A stretch of 64,000 nucleotides of DNA from Methylibium rhizosphaerae. GTDB lineage: Bacteria > Pseudomonadota > Gammaproteobacteria > Burkholderiales > Burkholderiaceae_C. A program made the translations under genes and the position numbers. Shown piece by piece: positions 30,064-38,408 of the stretch (its first letter is position 1; the number at the start of each line of letters is the position of its first letter). Below the pieces are notes generated by a model. It saw only the letters and a list, made by a program, of their open reading frames with translations. It was not told where the DNA came from and ran no database searches. The DNA is taken from assembly GCF_006386545.1 (NCBI RefSeq), contig NZ_SWAR01000015.1, positions 47,043-111,042 of the forward strand. Reading direction: 5' to 3'.

Positions 30064-30360
30064 ATGCTCTTGGCAGTGACCTCGATCAAGCTGGTGGCGG
30101 AAATTGCCCTCATGGCCTTCGTGGGCCAGTGGGTGCTCGGCCTGCTGGCCGGCAGCCGGCGCGACTCCAACTTTTTCTACCAGCTGCTGGCGGTGCTGAC
30201 GCGGCCCTTCGTGAGGGGCGTGCGCCTGATCACGCCGCGCGTCGTGCTCGACCGGCACATCCCGCTGGCCGCCTTCGTGCTGCTGGCCATGCTGTGGGTG
30301 GTGGTCACCCTCGTGCGCATCCAGACCTGCCTGGAGATCGGAGTGCACCTGTGTCGCTGA
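30064..30360 (+). CDS. Uncharacterized small membrane protein
   Basis: A 98-residue protein with two clear membrane helices (about 8-28 and 67-86) separated by a basic cytosolic loop (AGSRRDSNFFYQLLAVLTRPFVRGVRLITPRVVLDRH). The arrangement of helix, phenylalanine/arginine-rich loop and second helix loosely recalls the YggT family, but I cannot assign it firmly. The following TPR gene starts with a GTG inside its last codons, so the two are coupled. The 193-base region between prfB and this gene (29871-30063) must hold both promoters; I see no clear consensus there. Confidence 0.7.
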   Translation: MLLAVTSIKLVAEIALMAFVGQWVLGLLAGSRRDSNFFYQLLAVLTRPFVRGVRLITPRVVLDRHIPLAAFVLLAMLWVVVTLVRIQTCLEIGVHLCR

Positions 30361-30929
30361 ACGGCCAAGGTTTCGGCTACTGGCGCCTGAAGCTGCGCGC
30401 CATCGCCTGGCTGCTGCTGGGCCGCAGCCAGGCGGCCGAGGGCGAGTTCTCCGCCATCCTTGCGCGCTGGCCGGGCGACGCCTATGCCCTGGCCAGCCGC
30501 GCCCATGTGCGCTCGCAGCTGCGTCGGCGCAGCGAAGCCATCGAAGATGCGCGCGCCCTGGTGGCGGCCCACCCGAAGCGCAGCGCCGCCGACTGGTTCA
30601 ACCTGGCCTTCCTGCTCGAAGACGCCGGTGAGCTGGTGCCGGCCGAACAGGCCTTCCGCGAGGCGCTGGCGCTGGATCCGAAACTCGACCGTGCGTGGTA
30701 CGGCCTGGGCCTCACGCTGATCCGCCAGCAGCGCTTCGACGACGCCGTCGCCGCGCTGCGGCGCAACACCGAACTGCAACCCATGAGCCCCTACGGCTGG
30801 TACCAGCTGGCCCGCGTGCACATGGACCGCCACGAACCCGAGGAAACGCGAAAGATCATCCGCCACCTCAAGGGCTTCGAGCCCAAGGTGGCCGCACAGC
30901 TGGAGCGCGAAACCGGGCTGGTTCCGTGA
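30351..30929 (+). CDS. Tetratricopeptide-repeat protein
   Basis: A 192-residue cytosolic protein with about four TPR units from residue 20 to 165. Examples are AADWFNLAFLLEDAGELVPAEQAFREALALDP and its neighbour RAWYGLGLTLIRQQRFDDAVAALRRN, each with the W/Y-x-x-L-x-x-x and A-x-x-x-F/Y-x-x-A-L pattern. It probably mediates protein contacts. It begins with GTG and overlaps the upstream membrane-protein gene by 10 bases, suggesting the pair act together at the membrane. Confidence 0.8.
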   Translation: MSLNGQGFGYWRLKLRAIAWLLLGRSQAAEGEFSAILARWPGDAYALASRAHVRSQLRRRSEAIEDARALVAAHPKRSAADWFNLAFLLEDAGELVPAEQAFREALALDPKLDRAWYGLGLTLIRQQRFDDAVAALRRNTELQPMSPYGWYQLARVHMDRHEPEETRKIIRHLKGFEPKVAAQLERETGLVP

Positions 30930-31030
30930 GCGGAACGCGAGTTCCGGGCAGTAGGTAGTACGAGCCGCAAGAGGCGGCCGATCATCGGTGCCGGGGTTTC
31001 CCCGGAGGGACAACGTTGGAGGCAACTGCG

Positions 31031-31288
31031 ATGCAATTGACGGAGAGACACCGGCATTACTGGCAGAAGAACCTTCGCATCACCAGCGTGCTGCTGGCGA
31101 TCTGGTTCTTCGTGACGTTCGTGATCGGGTACTTCGCCCGCGACCTTAGCTTCAGCTTCTTCGGCTGGCCGTTCAGCTGGTGGGTGGCGGGCCAGGGGGC
31201 CCTGATCGTGTACGTGCTCATCATCTGGTACTACGCGCGGTACATGAACCGCCTGGACCAGGAACACGGCGTCGCCGAGGAGGAATGA
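31031..31288 (+). CDS. DUF4212 protein, small subunit of the VC_2705-type symporter
   Basis: An 85-residue inner-membrane protein with two hydrophobic helices (about 16-37 and 45-70). The sequence HRHYWQKNLRITSVLLAIWF followed by FFGWPFSWWVAGQG is characteristic of DUF4212, always encoded next to a VC_2705-family sodium/solute symporter. GGAG lies 9 bases before the ATG at 31031; an upstream TTG (31016) would add five residues. The symporter gene follows after one base. Confidence 0.9.
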   Translation: MQLTERHRHYWQKNLRITSVLLAIWFFVTFVIGYFARDLSFSFFGWPFSWWVAGQGALIVYVLIIWYYARYMNRLDQEHGVAEEE

Positions 31289-31289
31289 C

Positions 31290-33416
31290 ATGGCTGGCGT
31301 AGGCGTTCAAACCAGTCGGGGCGGCGGCGCCGCCTCGGCCAATCAGGCGTTCCGCAAGCAGCTCAACAAGGTGTACGGCTGGTACACCGGCGGCTTCATC
31401 GCGTTCATCGTCGTGCTGGCGGTGCTCGAGCAGATGGGGCTGCCGCGCAACTGGATCGGCTTCATCTTCCTGCTCGCCACGGTGGCCCTGTATGCCGGCA
31501 TCGGCATCATGAGCCGCACCACCGACGCCGCCGAGTACTACGTGGCCGGCCGCCGGGTGCCCGCCATCTACAACGGCATGGCCACCGGCGCCGACTGGAT
31601 GAGCGCCGCGTCCTTCATCGGCATGGCCGGCACGCTCTACCTCACCGGCTACGGCGGGCTGGCCTTCATCATGGGCTGGACCGGCGGCTACTGCCTGGTG
31701 GCGCTGTTCCTGGCGCCCTACCTGCGCAAGTTCGGGCAGTTCACGATTCCCGACTTCCTCGGGGCGCGCTACGAAGGCAACCTGCCGCGGCTGATCGGCA
31801 TCCTTGCCGCCATCCTGTGCTCGTTCACCTACGTGGTGGCGCAGATCTACGGCGTGGGCCTCATCACCACCCGCCTGTCGGGCCTGGCATTCGAGGTCGG
31901 CATCTTCGTGGGCCTGGGCGGCATCCTGGTGTGTTCGTTCCTGGGCGGCATGCGCGCGGTGACGTGGACGCAGGTGGCGCAGTACATCATCCTGATCATT
32001 GCCTACCTGGTGCCGGTGGTGTGGCTGTCGGTCAAGCAGACCAGCGTGCCGGTGCCGCAGGCCGTCTACGGCATGCAACTGCAGAAGGTCACCGAAGCCG
32101 AGAACCGGCTGAAGAACGACCCGAAGGAGCAGGAGGTCATCGCGATCTTCAAGCAGCGCGCCGCGGAGTTCGACGCCAAGCTGAAGGACATCCCGGCCGC
32201 CATGGCAGCCGACAAGGCTGCCGCCGAGAAGAAGCTCGCCGACCTGAAGGCCGCCAACGCGCCGGCCGCCGAGATCCAGGCGGCCGAGAAGGCGGTGGCC
32301 GGGCTGCCGAAGGACATGGTCGAAGCCAAGAAGGCCTACACCGCCGGCAAGACCAGCAATGAAGGGCGGGCCAAGCCGCTGGCCGGCATGCCGGCGCATG
32401 CCCAGATCTACGCGGGCGACCCCAACGGCGACGCAGCGGCGAAGAAGACCTACGACGAGTCGAGGCGCAACTTCCTCGCGCTGGTGTTCTGCCTGATGGT
32501 GGGCACGGCCGCGCTGCCGCACATCCTGATGCGCTACTACACCACGCCGTCGGTGAAGGAAGCGCGGGAGTCGGTGACCTGGTCGCTGTTCTTCATCTTC
32601 CTGCTGTACTTCACCGCGCCGGCACTGGCGGTGCTCGTGAAGTACGAGATCTTCACCGTGCTGGTGGGCACGCCGTTCGACAAGCTGCCGGAGTGGATAT
32701 CCGCCTGGAACAAGGTCGATCCGACGCTGCTCACGGTGGCCGACGTCAACAAGGACGGCATCTTCCAGCTGGGTGAGATGCGCATCGGCGGCGACATCAT
32801 CGTGCTGGCGACGCCGGCCATCGGCGGGCTGCCGTACGTCATCTCCGGCATGGTGGCGGCCGGCGGCCTGGCTGCGGCGCTGTCCACCGCGGACGGCCTG
32901 CTGCTGACCATCGCCAACGCGCTGTCGCACGACCTGTACTACAAGATGATCGACCCGAACGCGCCCACGGCGCGCCGCGTCACCATCTCGAAGGCGCTGC
33001 TGGTGGTCGTGGCCCTGATGGCCGCCTTCGTGGCATCGCAGAAGCCGGCGGACATCCTGTTCCTGGTCTCCGCGGCGTTCTCGTTCGCGGCCGCGGCCTT
33101 CTTCCCGGCCCTGGTGCTCGGCATCTTCTGGAAGCGCGCCAACAAGTGGGGCGCCACGCTGGGCATGGTGGCCGGTCTGGGCGTCACCTTCTACTACATG
33201 GTGACCACCCAGGTCTGGCTGCGCGGCATCTTCGGCGTCACGTCGCCGATCGAGCTGTGGTGGGGCATCCAGCCCATCTCGGCCGGCCTGTTCGGCGTGC
33301 CGGTGGGCTTCGCGGTGATCGTCATCGTGAGCCTGCTGACCGGCGCACCGAAGAAGGAAACGCAGGAGCTCGTCGAGCACGTGCGCTACCCAGACCTCAA
33401 GCTCGGCAGGGCCTGA
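31290..33416 (+). CDS. Sodium:solute symporter, VC_2705 type
   Basis: A 708-residue member of the SSS superfamily, subfamily VC_2705, distantly related to the acetate permease ActP. The transport core shows AEYYVAGRRVPAIYNGMATGADWMSAASFIG and the gated helix stretches up to about residue 250. Between membrane segments it carries a roughly 130-residue Lys/Ala/Glu-rich soluble insert (about 262-395, predicted coiled coil), then further helices to about 695. The small DUF4212 subunit precedes it. By family and by the CrbS-like kinase downstream I infer a short-chain carboxylate substrate such as acetate, not proven. A terminator follows. Confidence 0.92.
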   Translation: MAGVGVQTSRGGGAASANQAFRKQLNKVYGWYTGGFIAFIVVLAVLEQMGLPRNWIGFIFLLATVALYAGIGIMSRTTDAAEYYVAGRRVPAIYNGMATGADWMSAASFIGMAGTLYLTGYGGLAFIMGWTGGYCLVALFLAPYLRKFGQFTIPDFLGARYEGNLPRLIGILAAILCSFTYVVAQIYGVGLITTRLSGLAFEVGIFVGLGGILVCSFLGGMRAVTWTQVAQYIILIIAYLVPVVWLSVKQTSVPVPQAVYGMQLQKVTEAENRLKNDPKEQEVIAIFKQRAAEFDAKLKDIPAAMAADKAAAEKKLADLKAANAPAAEIQAAEKAVAGLPKDMVEAKKAYTAGKTSNEGRAKPLAGMPAHAQIYAGDPNGDAAAKKTYDESRRNFLALVFCLMVGTAALPHILMRYYTTPSVKEARESVTWSLFFIFLLYFTAPALAVLVKYEIFTVLVGTPFDKLPEWISAWNKVDPTLLTVADVNKDGIFQLGEMRIGGDIIVLATPAIGGLPYVISGMVAAGGLAAALSTADGLLLTIANALSHDLYYKMIDPNAPTARRVTISKALLVVVALMAAFVASQKPADILFLVSAAFSFAAAAFFPALVLGIFWKRANKWGATLGMVAGLGVTFYYMVTTQVWLRGIFGVTSPIELWWGIQPISAGLFGVPVGFAVIVIVSLLTGAPKKETQELVEHVRYPDLKLGRA

Positions 33417-33433
33417 TCCCGGTCCGTGCCACG

Positions 33434-33464
33434 AAGCCCCGCTCGCCCGAGCGGGGCTTTTTCT
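33434..33464 (+). terminator. Rho-independent terminator after the symporter
   Basis: GCCCCGCTCG (33436-33445) pairs with CGAGCGGGGC (33448-33457) and is followed by TTTTT and CTTT. It separates the DUF4212-symporter pair from the downstream CBS-DUF294 and kinase genes, which must therefore have their own promoter or rely on read-through. Confidence 0.88.
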
Positions 33465-33514
33465 TTGTCGGCGCGCATTGCGGCCCCTGCAGCCGGCTCC
33501 TAACATCGGCGGCC

Positions 33515-35014
33515 ATGGCACACGACGACGCCGCGCCGATCCCGGCCGACCCGGCTGCCTCGCAGCGTGCGCTGCAGTCGAGCTACGCCTGGCGGCAGCT
33601 CGCCGAGCAGAGCCTCGAATCCCCGCTGCGCACGATCGCCCGGCGGCCGCCGGCCGGCGTCGGCCCCGGCTCGACGGTGGGGCAGGCGCTGCACCTGATG
33701 CACGAGCGCCACATCGGCTCGGTGCTGGTGCTGGACGCGAGCGGCACCGCCCTGGGGATCCTCACGCGGCACGACGTGTTGGGCCGCGTGACGCTCGCCC
33801 GCCTGCCGATGGACAGCCCCATCGAGCAGGTGATGAGCACGCCGGTGCACACGCTCACGGCCGAGCACACCGCGCAGGACGCAGCGCTGCTGATGGCGCG
33901 CCATGGCATCCGCCATCTGCCGGTCACCGAGAGCGGGCGTGTGGTGGGCATCGTGTCGCAGCGCGACCTGTTCGCGATGCAGCGCCTGTCGCTCAAGCAT
34001 GTGAGCCTGGCGATCCGTGCGGCGCGCGACGTGCCCGCGCTGGCCGGCGCGGCGCGCGACATCCGGCGCCTCGCGCGCGGCCTGCTCGCGCAGGGCGTGG
34101 CGGCCAGGCAGCTCACCGAGCTCGTGAGCCACCTCAACGACGTGCTGACCGGGCACCTGGTGGAGCTGCTGGCGGCCGAGGTCGGCATGGACCTGCACCG
34201 CGCCTGCTGGCTGGCGTTCGGCTCCGAAGGGCGCAGCGAGCAGACCATTGCGACGGACCAGGACAACGGCCTCGTGTTCGAAAGCGATGTGCCCGAGCGC
34301 GAGCGCGCCTCGTGGCTGGCCTTCGGCCGGCGCGTGAACGACGCCCTCGACGCCTGCGGCTACCCGTTGTGCAAGGGCGGTGTGATGGCCTCCAACCCCG
34401 AGTGCTGCCTCACGCCGGCCGAATGGCGCGAGCGCTTCGCGCACTGGATGGAACATGGCGCCCCGCAGGATCTGCTGGCGGCCAGCATCTACTTCGACCT
34501 GCGGCCGATCGCCGGCCGCGCCGAGCTGGCCCTGCCGCTGCGCGACGCCGTCACCGGCGGTGCGCAGCGCCTGCCGCGCTTCATGAAGCAGCTGGCCGAC
34601 AACGCCTTGTCGCACGGCCCCCCGCTCACCTGGCTGGGCGGCATCGACGGCCACCGCATCGACCTCAAGCTGCAGGGCACCGCGCTGTTCGTGGACGCCG
34701 CCCGCCTCCTCGCGCTCGCGCACGGGGTGCCGTTCACCGGCACGCGGCGGCGCTTCGAGGCGCTCGCCGCCGCCGGCCAGGTGCCGGCGGCCGAGGCCGA
34801 GGTCTGGATCGCCGCGTTCGAGTTCCTTCAGATGCTGCGCCTGCGCGTGCAGGTCGGGCAGGGCGCCGACGAGGCCGGAGCCGGCGCCCCCCGCGGCAAC
34901 CCAAACCTGCTCGACACGGCCGCGCTCAACGAGCTGGACCGGCATGTGCTGAAGGAAGTGCTGCGTGTGGCGCGCTCGCTGCAGCAGCGGCTTGCGCTGG
35001 ACTATCAGCGCTGA
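33515..35014 (+). CDS. CBS-pair / DUF294 nucleotidyltransferase-like protein
   Basis: A 499-residue cytosolic protein. Two CBS domains (about 45-165; note LHLMHERHIGSVLVLDASG and ALLMARHGIRHLPVTESGRVVGIVSQRDL) can sense adenine nucleotides. They precede a DUF294 nucleotidyltransferase fold (about 215-350) with ACWLAFGSEGRSEQTIATDQDN, where GS-x-GR-x-EQ and the DQDN aspartates match the GlnD/GlnE-like catalytic pattern, and a helical DUF294 C-terminal domain. The metal-binding residues look intact. The target is unknown. Position between symporter and symporter-linked kinase suggests it modifies a component of this module. Confidence 0.88.
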   Translation: MAHDDAAPIPADPAASQRALQSSYAWRQLAEQSLESPLRTIARRPPAGVGPGSTVGQALHLMHERHIGSVLVLDASGTALGILTRHDVLGRVTLARLPMDSPIEQVMSTPVHTLTAEHTAQDAALLMARHGIRHLPVTESGRVVGIVSQRDLFAMQRLSLKHVSLAIRAARDVPALAGAARDIRRLARGLLAQGVAARQLTELVSHLNDVLTGHLVELLAAEVGMDLHRACWLAFGSEGRSEQTIATDQDNGLVFESDVPERERASWLAFGRRVNDALDACGYPLCKGGVMASNPECCLTPAEWRERFAHWMEHGAPQDLLAASIYFDLRPIAGRAELALPLRDAVTGGAQRLPRFMKQLADNALSHGPPLTWLGGIDGHRIDLKLQGTALFVDAARLLALAHGVPFTGTRRRFEALAAAGQVPAAEAEVWIAAFEFLQMLRLRVQVGQGADEAGAGAPRGNPNLLDTAALNELDRHVLKEVLRVARSLQQRLALDYQR

Positions 35015-35051
35015 GCGGCTCATCATCGGCGCTCGACCAAGGGGGTAGACG

Positions 35052-35249
35052 ATGATGCATCGCCCAGTGCAGGCGCAGCGGCTGGTCGCACTGTTCGTGC
35101 TCGGGTGGCTCCTGTTCAGCTTCCCGCTGCTTGCGCTGTTCAACACCGGCGGCTCGGTGTTCGGCATTCCGCTGCTGTACGCCTACCTCTTCGGTGCCTG
35201 GGTCCTGCTCATCGTGCTGATGGTCCTGGTGGTCGAGCGCTGGAAGTAG
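35052..35249 (+). CDS. 65-residue membrane protein upstream of the sensor kinase
   Basis: A 65-residue protein with two hydrophobic segments (about 10-30 and 38-61) joined by a short FNTGGSVFGIPLL turn. It has a GGGGG sequence about 8 bases before the ATG, and the kinase gene starts two bases after its stop. Such small membrane proteins are typical companions of SSS-type kinases and symporters. Function unknown; a subunit or stabiliser of the kinase membrane domain is likely. Confidence 0.8.
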   Translation: MMHRPVQAQRLVALFVLGWLLFSFPLLALFNTGGSVFGIPLLYAYLFGAWVLLIVLMVLVVERWK

Positions 35250-35251
35250 GC

Positions 35252-38029
35252 ATGCTGCACGGCGGCGTCATCCTGCTCACCTCGTTTGCCTACCTGGGCA
35301 TCCTGTTCGCGATCGCCTACTGGGGCGACAAGCGGGCCGACGCCGGCCGCTCCATCATCGCCAACCCGTACATCTACGCGCTGTCGATGGCGGTGTACGC
35401 CACCTCCTGGACCTTCTACGGCAGCGTGGGCCGCGCGGCGGCCACCGGCGTGGGCTTCCTGCCGATCTACCTGGGCCCGACGCTGGTGGCGGCGCTGTGG
35501 TGGCTGGTGCTGCGCAAGATGATCCGCATCAGCAAGCGCAACCGCATCACCTCGATCGCCGACTTCATCGCGGCGCGCTACGGCAAGAGCGCCCTGCTGG
35601 GCGGGCTGGTCACGGTGATCGCGGTGATCGGCATCATCCCGTACATCGCGCTGCAGCTGAAGGCGGTGTCGGCCAGCTTCGGCATCCTGCTGCAGTACCC
35701 CGAGGTGTCGATGCCGGCGCGCCGCGAGGCCGGGCACCTGCTCGACGACACCGCGCTGTACGTGGCGCTGTTGCTGGCGGCATTCACCGTCGTGTTCGGC
35801 ACCCGCCACCTCGATGCCACCGAGCGCCATGAAGGCATGGTGGCCGCGGTGGCCTTCGAATCGCTGGTGAAACTGCTGGCCTTCCTGGCCGTGGGGGCCT
35901 TCGTCACCTTCGGCCTCTACGGCGGCTTCGGCGACATCTTCGAGCGCGCCGCGCAGCTGCCCGACGTGGAGAAGCTGCTCACGCTGGGCAGCTCGGCCGG
36001 CACCTACGGCTCGTGGGGCTGGCTCATCTTCCTGTCGATGCTGTCCATCCTGTTCCTGCCGCGGCAGTTCCAGATCAGCGTGGTCGAGAACGTCAACGAG
36101 AACCACCTCACCAAGGCGATCTGGCTGTTCCCGGTGTACCTGCTGGCCATCAACGTGTTCGTGCTGCCCATCACCTTCGCCGGGCTCATGCAGTTCCCGC
36201 CCGGCCAGGTGGATGCCGACACCTTCGTGCTCACGCTGCCCATGGCGCATCGCCAGGAGGCGCTGGCGCTGTTCGTCTTCATCGGCGGCCTGTCTGCGGC
36301 CACCGGCATGGTGATCGTCGAGACCATCGCGCTGTCCACCATGATCTGCAACGACCTGGCGATGCCGGTGCTGCTGCGCTGGAAGGCCCTGGCGCTGTCG
36401 CAGCGTAGCGACCTCTCCGGCCTGCTGCTGGGCATACGCCGCGGCGCCATCGTGCTGCTGATGATGCTGGGCTACGTGTACTACCGCGCGGCGGGCGAGG
36501 CCTATGCCCTGGTGTCCATCGGCCTGGTGTCGTTTGCGGCGGTGGCGCAGTTCGCGCCCGCCATGCTGGGCGGCATGTACTGGAAGCAGGGCAGCCGCGC
36601 AGGCGCGCTCACCGGCCTGTCGCTGGGTTTCCTGGTGTGGGGCTACACGCTGCTGCTGCCGTCGTTCGCGCGCTCGGGCTGGGGCCTGGACATCTCGTTC
36701 ATCGAGCAGGGGCCCTTCGGCATCGGCTGGCTGAAGCCGCAGGGCCTGTTCGGCCTCCAGGGCATCGACAACATCAGCCACTCGCTGTTCTGGAGCATGC
36801 TGGCCAACGCCGGCGGATACGCGGCGGTGTCGCTGCTGGGCCGCCAGGGGGTGCGCGAGCAGGCGCAGGCGGTGTTGTTCGTCGACGTCTTCAAGAGCAC
36901 GCCGCGCACCGCCCGCCTTTGGCGCGGCCGCGCCTCGGTGGCCGAGGTGCTGGTCCTGGTCGGACGCTTCATCGGGCGCGAGCGGGCGGAGGCAGCGTTC
37001 GCGCAGTACGCGCAGCGCACCGGCGCGGGCGAAGTGGCCCGGCTTGAACCCGATGCCGAGCTGGTGCACTTCGCCGAGAACCTGCTGGCCGGCGCCATCG
37101 GCGCGGCGTCTGCCCGCGTGATGATCGCCTCAGTGGTCCACGAGGAGCCGCTGTCGATGGACGAACTGTTCGACATCCTCGACGAGGCCTCGCAGGTCAT
37201 CGCCTACAGCCGCCAGCTGGAGCAGCAGTCGCGCGAGCTGGAGGCGGCCACCTCCGAACTGCGGGCCGCGAACGAGCGGCTCAAGGAACTCGACCGCCTG
37301 AAGGACGACTTCATCTCGATGGTGACGCACGAGCTGCGCACCCCGCTCACGTCGATCCGCGCCTTCTCCGAGATCCTGCAGGCCGATCCCAAGCTCGACC
37401 TCGAAAAGCGCCGCCAGTTCCTGGGCATCCTGGTCAAGGAAAGTGAACGCCTCACGCGGCTGATCAACCAGGTGCTCGACCTGGCCAAGCTCGAGTCGGG
37501 CACCGCCGAGTGGCATTCCACCGAGCTCGACCTGAAGGACGTGATCGAGGAGGCGGTGTCGGCCACCAGCACGCTGGTGGCCGAACGCGGCGCCCGGCTC
37601 AGCGCCGAGCTGCCGGCCGGTCTGCCCACCGTGCGCGCAGACCGCGACCGGCTGATGCAGGTGCTGATCAACCTGATCGCCAATGCGGTGAAGTTCTGCG
37701 ACCGCGACCAGGGCCGCATCCACATCCGCCTGGGCATCGAAGGTGCGGCGCTGCGGGTGGACGTGCGCGACAACGGCATCGGCGTCGCGACCGCCGACCA
37801 GCAGACCATCTTCGAGAAGTTCCACCAGGTGGGCAACACCCTGACCGACAAGCCGCGCGGCACCGGCCTCGGCTTGCCCATCAGCCGCCAGATCGTGCAG
37901 CATTCCGGCGGGGAGCTGTGGGTCGAGAGCATGCTGGGGCAGGGTGCGACCTTCTCGTTCACGCTGCCGCTGGATGCCCGCCCGCGCCACGGGGCACCGG
38001 CCGAGGCGGCACAAGCCACTGCGAAGTGA
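35252..38029 (+). CDS. Symporter-fused sensor histidine kinase (CrbS/MxtR type)
   Basis: A 925-residue membrane kinase. Residues about 1-570 are a PutP-like sodium/solute symporter domain with about 12-13 helices (KRNRITSIADFIAARYGKS; QFQISVVENVNENHLTKAIWLFP). Next come a STAC-like linker (to about 660), a coiled coil (QQSRELEAATSELRAANERLK) and the kinase core. The H box is SMVTHELRTPLTSIRAF with His693, the N box INLIANAVKF about 807-816, then DNGIG and the GTGLGLPIS G2 box. All catalytic motifs are intact. Relatives sense or respond to acetate-type substrates and control acs. The receiver-only regulator follows after 7 bases. Confidence 0.94.
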   Translation: MLHGGVILLTSFAYLGILFAIAYWGDKRADAGRSIIANPYIYALSMAVYATSWTFYGSVGRAAATGVGFLPIYLGPTLVAALWWLVLRKMIRISKRNRITSIADFIAARYGKSALLGGLVTVIAVIGIIPYIALQLKAVSASFGILLQYPEVSMPARREAGHLLDDTALYVALLLAAFTVVFGTRHLDATERHEGMVAAVAFESLVKLLAFLAVGAFVTFGLYGGFGDIFERAAQLPDVEKLLTLGSSAGTYGSWGWLIFLSMLSILFLPRQFQISVVENVNENHLTKAIWLFPVYLLAINVFVLPITFAGLMQFPPGQVDADTFVLTLPMAHRQEALALFVFIGGLSAATGMVIVETIALSTMICNDLAMPVLLRWKALALSQRSDLSGLLLGIRRGAIVLLMMLGYVYYRAAGEAYALVSIGLVSFAAVAQFAPAMLGGMYWKQGSRAGALTGLSLGFLVWGYTLLLPSFARSGWGLDISFIEQGPFGIGWLKPQGLFGLQGIDNISHSLFWSMLANAGGYAAVSLLGRQGVREQAQAVLFVDVFKSTPRTARLWRGRASVAEVLVLVGRFIGRERAEAAFAQYAQRTGAGEVARLEPDAELVHFAENLLAGAIGAASARVMIASVVHEEPLSMDELFDILDEASQVIAYSRQLEQQSRELEAATSELRAANERLKELDRLKDDFISMVTHELRTPLTSIRAFSEILQADPKLDLEKRRQFLGILVKESERLTRLINQVLDLAKLESGTAEWHSTELDLKDVIEEAVSATSTLVAERGARLSAELPAGLPTVRADRDRLMQVLINLIANAVKFCDRDQGRIHIRLGIEGAALRVDVRDNGIGVATADQQTIFEKFHQVGNTLTDKPRGTGLGLPISRQIVQHSGGELWVESMLGQGATFSFTLPLDARPRHGAPAEAAQATAK

Positions 38030-38036
38030 CCTTCAC

Positions 38037-38407
<371 letters not shown>

Positions 38408-38408
<1 letters not shown>

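Noticed and set aside
31221..33521. Long minus-strand frame opposite the symporter
   Set aside because: Antisense shadow of a gene with strong family motifs; no ribosome-binding site or domain.
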